Source of the DNA: Thermomicrobiales bacterium
GTDB taxonomy: Bacteria > Chloroflexota > Limnocylindria > Limnocylindrales > CSP1-4
Direction of reading: 5' to 3'
Assembly (NCBI GenBank): GCA_004525275.1
Contig: SPCO01000024.1
Coordinates: forward strand, 1-11,272
Length of the DNA: 11,272 nucleotides
The notes under the pieces were generated by a model, which saw nothing but the letters and a program-made list of their open reading frames with translations, ran no database searches and was not told the DNA's origin. The position numbers were made by a program, and so were the translations under genes. Shown here piece after piece: positions 6,519 through 11,272 of this stretch (positions within the stretch are counted from its first letter, which is position 1; each line of letters begins with the position of its first letter).

Positions 6519-7331
6519 ATGAACGGCACCGACCTCACGATCCTCGTCGCCGTCGCCGCTGGCGTGATCAGCTTTCTGTCTCCATGCGTCCTGCCACTCG
6601 TGCCCGCCTACATCGGCCAGTTGACCGCCATCGCCGTTGCCGGCTCGGAGGAGGGCCAGAGACCCTCACGATGGCTTGCGATGCGTCACGCCGTCGCCTT
6701 TGTCGCCGGGTTCGGAGCCGTGTTTACTGCCCTCGGCATCACGGCCACGTTCGCCGCCGGACCTTTGGTCGACTATCTGCCCGCGCTCCGAACGATCGGC
6801 GGGCTCATCCTCATCGCGCTCGGGCTCGAATTGGCTGGGCTCCTGCGTATCCCGGGGCTCCAGCGAACCTGGCGACCGCTCGATGCGGGCGCGTCCGGGT
6901 CGCTGGCGACCGCCACGGGTTCGACCTCGTTCTCGACGCCTGGCGTCGGGAGGGGTGATCGTATCGGCAGCCGAATGGTCAGTTCGCGAGGGGGTTGGCT
7001 GGCGTCATTCGGACTCGGATCGATCTTCGCGATCGGCTGGAGCCCGTGTATCGGGATCATCCTGGGCGGGATCCTGACGATGGCCGCCACCTCATCCACC
7101 GTCGCCCAGGGAACCGTCCTCCTCGTTGCCTACACGATCGGCCTCGGATTGCCCTTCCTGATGCTCGCCGCCGTCTTTGATCGCGCTCCGCGGCTGATGG
7201 CCCCGCTCATCCGACACGGCCGGACCGTCTCGCTCATCGGCGGGCTGCTGGTCGTGTTCATCGGACTGGCGATGATCTTCGACTGGCTCGTGCTCTTCCC
7301 GCGCTACTTCAACTTCAACACCGCCATCTGA
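6519..7331 (+). CDS. ccdA: CcdA-like thiol-disulfide transporter, cytochrome c biogenesis family
   Basis: A 270-residue polytopic membrane protein of the CcdA/DsbD-beta family, which moves reducing equivalents from cytoplasmic thioredoxin to extracytoplasmic thiol proteins. The two redox cysteines lie in the expected motifs: FLSPCVLPLVPAY (C23) in helix 1 and GWSPCIG (C177) in helix 4. Six hydrophobic segments can be counted. The loop between helices 3 and 4 (about 111-160) is hydrophilic, rich in Gly, Ser and Thr. The start at 6519 is 9 bp after the glutaredoxin-like stop and has no strong Shine-Dalgarno sequence, which suggests coupled translation. Its stop overlaps the next start by 1 nt (TGATG). 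The partner is clearly the downstream TlpA-like protein. No cytochrome c gene is in view, so use in heme maturation rather than general thiol reduction is unproven. Confidence 0.93.
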   Translation: MNGTDLTILVAVAAGVISFLSPCVLPLVPAYIGQLTAIAVAGSEEGQRPSRWLAMRHAVAFVAGFGAVFTALGITATFAAGPLVDYLPALRTIGGLILIALGLELAGLLRIPGLQRTWRPLDAGASGSLATATGSTSFSTPGVGRGDRIGSRMVSSRGGWLASFGLGSIFAIGWSPCIGIILGGILTMAATSSTVAQGTVLLVAYTIGLGLPFLMLAAVFDRAPRLMAPLIRHGRTVSLIGGLLVVFIGLAMIFDWLVLFPRYFNFNTAI

Positions 7332-8005
7332 TGACCGACCGACCCGAGTTCAGCCACAAGCGCGAACGGCACGGGGTGATCGGACCGTTCAGCGGGCGCC
7401 AACTCGTGTTCGTGTTCGTGGCGGTTGTCATGGCCGTCGTCATCCTCGTCGGCGTGACCACGCCGCTGGGCAACACCGCGGACGGGCCGGCCGTCGTTAA
7501 CCCGCGTGCGACCGCCTACATCCTCTCGTCGCCGCCGGCGGTCGGGCTCAGAGTCGGGGCGACCGCCCCGGAGTTCACGGTCGCCAACGACGACGGCTCG
7601 ACCTACCAGTTGACCGATCTCGACGGCAACCCGATCCGACTGGCCGATCTCAAGGGCAAGGCGGTGTGGGTCAACTTCTTTACGACCTGGTGCCCGCCGT
7701 GTCAGTCCGAGCTCCCGATCCTGCGCGAACTTGCCGAACGCTACAAGGAGCAGGGTCTCGTCCTCGTGGCCGTGAGCGTCCAGGAGACCTCACCTGCCGA
7801 TGTCGCAGCCTATGCCGACCGCTACGACCTGGGCTACACGATCGGCTTCGACGGATCGGGCAAGATCTTTCACGCGTACAAGGCGTTCGGCCTGCCGACC
7901 CAGATCTTCATCGACGAGGACGGGGTGATTGCCTCGATCATCGGGGCGCCGCTCGACGAAGCGGGCGCCGTCGCCCAGATCGAGGCGATCCTGCCGACAC
8001 CGTGA
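7331..8005 (+). CDS. Membrane-anchored TlpA/ResA-like thioredoxin-fold protein
   Basis: A 224-residue extracytoplasmic thiol-disulfide oxidoreductase. After a basic N-terminus (RKR-type residues before 24), one hydrophobic anchor spans about 24-43, oriented to put the domain outside. The redoxin domain starts near 73 with the GATAPEF motif (76-82). The active site is WCPPC (120-124) and the cis-proline sits in GLPTQIF (P189). WCPPC is typical of TlpA, ResA and CcmG proteins that reduce apocytochrome c or other exported thiols. The ATG at 7331 overlaps the ccdA stop by 1 nt, so the two are translationally coupled, and CcdA is its likely reductant. The stop is only 3 bp from that of the convergent MBL-fold gene. 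ResA, CcmG and general TlpA cannot be separated from sequence alone. Confidence 0.93.
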   Translation: MTDRPEFSHKRERHGVIGPFSGRQLVFVFVAVVMAVVILVGVTTPLGNTADGPAVVNPRATAYILSSPPAVGLRVGATAPEFTVANDDGSTYQLTDLDGNPIRLADLKGKAVWVNFFTTWCPPCQSELPILRELAERYKEQGLVLVAVSVQETSPADVAAYADRYDLGYTIGFDGSGKIFHAYKAFGLPTQIFIDEDGVIASIIGAPLDEAGAVAQIEAILPTP

Positions 8006-8008
8006 CCC

Positions 8009-8875
8009 TCAGGTCGCCTCGAACCGGTAGCGGTCTCGATCGCGCACCAGCCGCCCGATGGGGTGCGTGGCCTCGTGCGAAAGCACGACGATCCAGTCCT
8101 CATCGGCGGCCTGGGCGAACAGCTCGGCCTTACGCGTGACCGAATCGAGCGGGAAGTCATCGAAGGACGTGACCCAGCGCGGATTGGCCGCCCAGGGCCG
8201 CATCAGCAGATCGCCAAAGAACGCGAGGGTCCGGGCGCCATCGCCGGATCCGCGCACGATGACCGCCTGGTGGCCGGTCGAATGGCCGCCCGTCGGGACG
8301 ACCGAGATCCCAGGTAGTAGCTCCTTCTCGCCATCGACCCAGCCTTCGGCACCCCAATCTCGCACGAGGCGGAGCTCCGGTTGTACGTAGCTCGCGACCA
8401 GCCGCGGGTTGTCGCCCAGCGCGACCACCCACTCGGATCGCTGGGCGACGATCTTCGCCCGCGGGAACGCCCTGGCTCCATCGGCTCGCAGCAGACCACC
8501 GGCATGGTCGAAATGGAGGTGACTCATGGCCACCACATCGACCGAATCAGGACTGAAGCCGACGGTCTCAAGCGCCGGCACGATAGCCGGGCCTTCGTAG
8601 ACCCGCATCGCGCGCGTCTTGTCATCCGCGCGTTCGCCGATCCCAGTCTCCACGAGGACCCGGCCGGCCGGCGTCTCGATCAGCAGGCAGTTGAGCGCCT
8701 GGAGCAACCGCCGTTTGTCGTCCACCTCGTCGTTGACGAGGCCGCCCCAGAGCACCCATGGCACGGGACCGAACAGGACGCCGGCGTCCGACCGAAATGT
8801 TCCGGCCTGGATGAGCGCGACACGTGTGCCACCACCAAGATCGCGCGCCCAGTCGACCGCGTCGTTCATCGCCAT
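8009..8875 (-). CDS. MBL-fold metallo-hydrolase (YtnP-like)
   Basis: A 288-residue metallo-beta-lactamase-fold hydrolase with a complete dizinc site: HLHFDH (H119, H121, D123, H124), GGHSTGH (H198), FFGD (D222) and LSHEATH (H267). The N-terminal DAGVLFGPVPWVLW segment followed by LLIETPAGRVLVETGIG resembles the YtnP/AHL-lactonase branch, enzymes that open lactone rings or hydrolyse esters; the natural substrate is not predictable. The first ATG (8875) is preferred to a second one two codons on because GGAG lies 8 nt upstream, inside the end of dcd. The gap to the dcd stop is 4 bp, so it is the third gene of an nrdR-dcd operon and probably shares its regulation. No signal peptide is seen, so it is probably cytoplasmic. 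It converges on the TlpA-like gene with 3 bp between stops. Confidence 0.9.
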   Translation of the reverse strand: MAMNDAVDWARDLGGGTRVALIQAGTFRSDAGVLFGPVPWVLWGGLVNDEVDDKRRLLQALNCLLIETPAGRVLVETGIGERADDKTRAMRVYEGPAIVPALETVGFSPDSVDVVAMSHLHFDHAGGLLRADGARAFPRAKIVAQRSEWVVALGDNPRLVASYVQPELRLVRDWGAEGWVDGEKELLPGISVVPTGGHSTGHQAVIVRGSGDGARTLAFFGDLLMRPWAANPRWVTSFDDFPLDSVTRKAELFAQAADEDWIVVLSHEATHPIGRLVRDRDRYRFEAT

Positions 8876-8879
8876 CGAC

Positions 8880-9479
8880 TCAGCTCCGTGGAGGATCCTC
8901 GGTCACCCTGCCGGCATCGAAATCACGGTGGAAAGCCGATGCCGTTGGCTCCGACTGGCCCTGGTACTTCGACCCGAGCTCCGGGGAACCGTATGGCCGA
9001 TCGACCGGGCTGGACATCCGGAAGAAGCTGATCTGCCCGATCCGCATCCCGTAGTAGAGCGCGATCGGCAGGTTGGCGACGTTCGACAGCTCGAGGGTCA
9101 GGTTGCCCTTCCAGCCCGGGTCCACGTAGCCCGCTGTCGAGTGGATCAGGAGGCCCAGGCGGCCGAGCGAACTTTTGCCCTCTAATCGGGCGACAAGGTC
9201 GTTGGGGAGCTCCACCCACTCATTGGTCTGGCCAAGCACGAATTCGCCGGGATGCAGGATGAACGGCTCGTCGTCGGCGATGGTCAGCAGCTCGGTCAGG
9301 TCCGGTTGCGGGGCGCGGACATCGATGAATGCGTAGCGGTTGTTGCGAAAGACCCGGAACGAGCGGTCGAGATGCAGGTCTACGGACGACGGCTGGAGGT
9401 CGTGCGCATCGTAGGGCTCGATCCGGACTCTGCCGTCCTCCAGGGCGGCACGGATATCGCGGTCGGACAGCACGCTCAT
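8880..9479 (-). CDS. dcd: dCTP deaminase, possibly the bifunctional dUMP-forming type
   Basis: A 199-residue homotrimeric-type dCTP deaminase that supplies dUTP/dUMP for thymidylate synthesis. The motif KSSLGRLGL (102-110) corresponds to the RSS-x-x-R nucleotide-binding segment, with Lys in place of the usual Arg. HSTAGYVDPGWKG (113-125) and LELSN with catalytic-type E130 follow, then GMRIGQISFF and a C-terminal YGSPELGSKYQGQSEP segment for the triphosphate. HSTAG and the SKYQGQ tail resemble the mycobacterial enzyme, which is known to both deaminate and release pyrophosphate, unlike the E. coli type. ATG 9479 overlaps the nrdR stop as ATGA, so translation is coupled. The following hydrolase gene starts 4 bp after its stop. 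Dual activity is inference from similarity only. Confidence 0.95.
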   Translation of the reverse strand: MSVLSDRDIRAALEDGRVRIEPYDAHDLQPSSVDLHLDRSFRVFRNNRYAFIDVRAPQPDLTELLTIADDEPFILHPGEFVLGQTNEWVELPNDLVARLEGKSSLGRLGLLIHSTAGYVDPGWKGNLTLELSNVANLPIALYYGMRIGQISFFRMSSPVDRPYGSPELGSKYQGQSEPTASAFHRDFDAGRVTEDPPRS

Positions 9480-9952
9480 TTGATCAAGGCTCCCGTGCCA
9501 CGTTCGGCGTACAACGTATCGACCTCACGCTTGAGCGCCTCGAGATCCTCGAAGCTCTGATAGACGCTTGCGAACCGGATGTAGGCGATCTGGTCGATGC
9601 CGCGGAGCTGCTCCATCGCGAGCGCTCCGATGCGCGACGACGGGACCTCGGTCACGCCGGCCGAGCGCAGTTCGGCCTCGATGGCGTCGGCGGCGGTCTC
9701 GGCTGCGTCGTCCGGCACGGGCCGACGCGTCAGGGCCTTACCCAACCCGGAGACAAGCCGGTCGCGATCGAATTCCTGGCGCGATCCATCCCGCTTCGTG
9801 ATCACCAGCCGAGCCGCCTCGACCCGCTCGTAGGTCGTGAACCGCATCGTGCACGATGCGCACTCGCGCCGGCGCCGGATCGTGGCCGAATCATCGAGGT
9901 CTCGCGAGTCGACGACGCGGGTCTCCCGTTCGCCACACTGGGGGCAGCGCAT
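9476..9952 (-). CDS. nrdR: Transcriptional repressor NrdR
   Basis: A 158-residue NrdR, the ATP/dATP-sensing repressor of ribonucleotide reductase genes. The N-terminal zinc ribbon has C3, C6, C31 and C34 (MRCPQCG and RECASC), followed by the basic RRRR stretch. The ATP-cone domain (about 49-139) starts with LVITKRDGSRQEFDRDRL and ends with the typical YIRFASVYQSFED segment. Length matches the family. The start at 9952 gives the canonical MRCP N-terminus and has AGGAG 4 nt upstream; an upstream in-frame ATG (9979) would add nine non-conserved residues and lie inside a NrdR box. It is first in an operon with dcd (4-nt overlap) and the MBL-fold gene. Paired NrdR-box-like sites precede it, so autoregulation is likely. 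Confidence 0.97.
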   Translation of the reverse strand: MRCPQCGERETRVVDSRDLDDSATIRRRRECASCTMRFTTYERVEAARLVITKRDGSRQEFDRDRLVSGLGKALTRRPVPDDAAETAADAIEAELRSAGVTEVPSSRIGALAMEQLRGIDQIAYIRFASVYQSFEDLEALKREVDTLYAERGTGALIK

Positions 9953-9973
9953 CGCTCTCCTGTCCGCCTCGGA

Positions 9974-9989
9974 CCACAAGGGGTAGTGG
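9974..9989. promoter_or_regulatory. NrdR box, proximal copy
   Basis: CCACAAGGGGTAGTGG matches the core of the NrdR-box consensus (acaCwA-N4-TwGtgt): C, A, T and G at the key positions, with CCAC/GTGG arms. Its centre is exactly 31 bp from the second box. It lies between the probable transcription start and the nrdR start codon. Confidence 0.65.
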
Positions 9990-9998
9990 TGTCCCGCG

Positions 9999-10004
9999 AG
10001 AATA
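9999..10004 (-). promoter_or_regulatory. -10 element of the nrdR operon
   Basis: TATTCT on the minus strand sits between the two NrdR-box-like sites, placing transcription start near 9992. No good -35 is visible at 16-18 bp (best is GGCACC at 10027-10022). NrdR bound at both boxes would cover this promoter. Confidence 0.45.
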
Positions 10005-10020
10005 CCACTAGATGGTGTGG
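10005..10020. promoter_or_regulatory. NrdR box, distal copy
   Basis: CCACTAGATGGTGTGG matches the consensus acaCwAnATnTwGtgt at nearly all conserved positions (CtA, central AT, tGtg), with G in place of one T. It lies in the spacer upstream of the -10 element. Confidence 0.7.
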
Positions 10021-10031
10021 TGGTGCCGAGT

Positions 10032-10056
10032 GGGATCGCGGCCCGACCGCAGTCCC
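10032..10056 (-). terminator. Hairpin directly after the unknown membrane-protein gene
   Basis: GGGA/TCCC and GCGG/CCGC form two stacked 4-bp stems with a 2-by-2 internal mismatch and a 5-nt loop. The structure starts 1 nt beyond the stop codon of the minus-strand gene, before the nrdR promoter. No T-run follows, so it is a candidate only. Confidence 0.45.
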
Positions 10057-10057
10057 G

Positions 10058-10612
10058 TCAGGTGACCCGACGGCCCGCCTGTCCGGTCTGATCTTCGGTG
10101 GCGAATTCCTGCGCGTCGAGCGCGTGACGGGCCATGGCTTCGCGCGCATGGATGAGATTCAGGTAACCACGTTTGACTGAAGTCTGGGCTTCGAGCTCGC
10201 GCGGTCCGCGCCGGGCGGTAGCCATGATCGTCGTCCCGTGTTCGACCATCCCGAGGGCCCGCTGCGCGCGCTCGAGGTCGGTCACGATGGAGGACTGTAT
10301 CTGGCGCGCCTCGCCGGGACACTTGAGCGCACGGGCCTCCTCGAGATAGACCTCGACAGCGTCCTTCGTGGACGTCACGGTCGTCGCGATGGCCTCCGGG
10401 TCGACCTGACGCCGACGGAGTGCATCGATCTCACTCGCCGCGGTACCCAGGGAAACGTCGATCCTGGCCGCGAGACCCTTCACCCCTGCCCGGAATTGGT
10501 CGACCTCGCGGGTGCGTGCGACGATCCGTCCGGTCCCTCGCAGGACGACAGCCAGGCCGGCCGCGAGCGCGATAAAGGCCGCGATCGGCAACAGGATGAT
10601 GATGTCGTTCAT
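10058..10612 (-). CDS. Unknown single-pass membrane protein with helical cytoplasmic domain
   Basis: A 184-residue protein I do not recognise as a named family. Residues 4-24 are one hydrophobic segment (IIILLPIAAFIALAAGLAVVL) followed by RGTGR and further Arg residues, so the rest should face the cytoplasm. The remainder is rich in Ala, Glu, Arg and Leu with no Gly/Pro breaks for long stretches and looks largely alpha-helical, possibly coiled-coil (about 35-160). It has one cysteine (in LKCPGEA). The gene starts 24 bp after the etfA stop on the same strand, so it is probably cotranscribed with the electron-transfer flavoprotein genes; whether it works with ETF is open. The ribosome-binding site is weak. 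The frame is uninterrupted, and protein-like composition, operon position and the hairpin after the stop support it as real. Confidence 0.75.
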   Translation of the reverse strand: MNDIIILLPIAAFIALAAGLAVVLRGTGRIVARTREVDQFRAGVKGLAARIDVSLGTAASEIDALRRRQVDPEAIATTVTSTKDAVEVYLEEARALKCPGEARQIQSSIVTDLERAQRALGMVEHGTTIMATARRGPRELEAQTSVKRGYLNLIHAREAMARHALDAQEFATEDQTGQAGRRVT

Positions 10613-10636
10613 GCGATCCCGACGGGGGGCTCGTAC

Positions 10637-11272
10637 TCAGCCCGACCGGGCGCGGATCAGGTCGAGCAGCGCGGTCCCGACTTCGAAGATATCGCCGACG
10701 ATGAACAGGTCGGCAAAGTCCGCGATCGGAGCGTCCGCGTCACGGTTCACGGCGACGATCGCACCCGATGTGCGCATCCCCACCTTGTGCTGGATCGCCC
10801 CGCTGATCCCGAGCGCGAGATAGAGCTCCGGCTTGACGATCTTGCCGGTCTGCCCGATCTGCTGGCTGTATGGGATCCAGCCCGAATCTACGGCGGCCCT
10901 GGACGCTCCGACGGCGCCACCGAGTGCCTCGGCCAGATCACCGACGATCCGAAACCCATCCGGTCCACCGACTCCACGACCACCGGCGATGATGATCTTG
11001 GCCTCCTCGATGGGCGCTGCGGCACCAGCCTCGCTGACTCGATCCAGCACGCGAACGCCGGGCAGTCCGGCGGCTGGAGCAGAACTACGAGATTCGACCT
11101 TGCCGGCAGTCTCAGCCGGGCTGGCGGTCGTGACGTTGGGACGGATCGTGATGATGCCGCGGCCGGACGTGAACCCCGACGTCGTTTGCAGCTTGCCACC
11201 AAAGATGCTCATCTCGACCGCGGGCCCGCCATCGACCCAGGAGACGCCCGTGGCGTTGACCAGCACCCCGAG
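10637..11272 (-). CDS. etfA: Electron transfer flavoprotein alpha subunit (N-terminus beyond window)
   Basis: The C-terminal 211 residues of ETF alpha are visible. ETF carries electrons from acyl-CoA and other dehydrogenases to ETF-quinone oxidoreductase or related acceptors. The FAD domain is complete: IIIAGGRGVGGPDGF, then GAVGASRAAVDSGW, SQQIGQTGKIVKP, LYLALGISGAIQHKVGM and IVAVNRDADAPIADFAD, ending in VGDIFEV. These include the Arg, Ser/Gln-Thr-Gly and Gly-Ile-Ser-Gly-Ala-Ile-Gln-His segments that bind FAD. Compared with usual members the visible part ends soon after the last helix, as normal. etfB would be expected upstream, off the window. The downstream gene follows at 24 bp. Electron-bifurcating versus classical ETF cannot be decided without etfB and the partner genes. 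Confidence 0.96.
   Translation of the reverse strand, partial: LGVLVNATGVSWVDGGPAVEMSIFGGKLQTTSGFTSGRGIITIRPNVTTASPAETAGKVESRSSAPAAGLPGVRVLDRVSEAGAAAPIEEAKIIIAGGRGVGGPDGFRIVGDLAEALGGAVGASRAAVDSGWIPYSQQIGQTGKIVKPELYLALGISGAIQHKVGMRTSGAIVAVNRDADAPIADFADLFIVGDIFEVGTALLDLIRARSG

Noticed and set aside
6278..6958. 226-codon plus-strand ORF across the glutaredoxin-like and ccdA genes
   Set aside because: It is an alternative frame of two well-supported genes with an Arg-rich, feature-free translation.
8004..8015. Small GACC-N4-GGTC hairpin across the two convergent stop codons
   Set aside because: A 4-bp stem is too weak to call a terminator, though convergent genes 3 bp apart leave room for little else.
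9953..9979. Nine-residue N-terminal extension of NrdR
   Set aside because: The family begins with MRCPxCG, AGGAG precedes the internal ATG, and the longer start lies within the proximal NrdR box.
1..11272. CRISPR array, IS element, phage genes, toxin-antitoxin or defence cassette
   Set aside because: No regularly spaced repeat series, transposase, integrase or known defence motif was seen; the only tandem repeat is the two-copy 24-mer at 905-956.

Overview
The window is GC-rich, densely packed bacterial chromosome with short intergenic gaps. The gene set (ETF, NrdR/dCTP deaminase, CcdA/TlpA, DUF1254, several small redox enzymes) together with the style of the TlpA and Dcd proteins suggests a GC-rich soil or freshwater Chloroflexota (Limnocylindria-like) or a distant actinobacterium. 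This placement is inference from protein style only. No phage, IS element, CRISPR array or classical defence system is visible.

Layout. (1) 1-1548, minus strand: a 3'-truncated (by the window edge) berberine-bridge-type FAD oxidoreductase, preceded by an OsmC-family peroxidase-like gene. Two tandem 24-bp repeats sit directly before the oxidoreductase start. (2) 1763-2071, plus: a small ABM-fold monooxygenase-like protein divergent from osmC, with an operator-like 21-bp palindrome between them. (3) 2252-3991, plus: a secreted 5'-nucleotidase/metallophosphatase. (4) 4095-4481, plus: a short ORF that looks like the C-terminal remnant of a methyltransferase. (5) 4668-6014, plus: a DUF1254/DUF1214 protein. 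(6) 6092-6167, minus: tRNA-Arg(CCU). (7) 6231-8005, plus: a glutaredoxin-like protein, CcdA and a TlpA-type thioredoxin, a compact thiol-disulfide operon. (8) 8009-9952, minus: nrdR, dcd and an MBL-fold hydrolase as one tightly packed operon, preceded by a pair of NrdR-box-like sites exactly 31 bp apart. (9) 10058-11272, minus: the 3' part of etfA and an unknown membrane-anchored coiled-coil-like protein.

How the genes work together: CcdA would pass electrons across the membrane to the extracytoplasmic TlpA-like protein, with the glutaredoxin-like protein as a cytosolic partner. NrdR (repressor of deoxynucleotide synthesis) probably controls its own operon, and so dCTP deaminase and the attached hydrolase. 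OsmC, the ABM protein and the FAD oxidoreductase look like a small stress/redox neighbourhood. No clearly unprecedented system is seen. The most interesting signals are regulatory: the paired NrdR sites, the tandem repeats before the FAD enzyme, and the palindromes in the two divergent intergenic regions.
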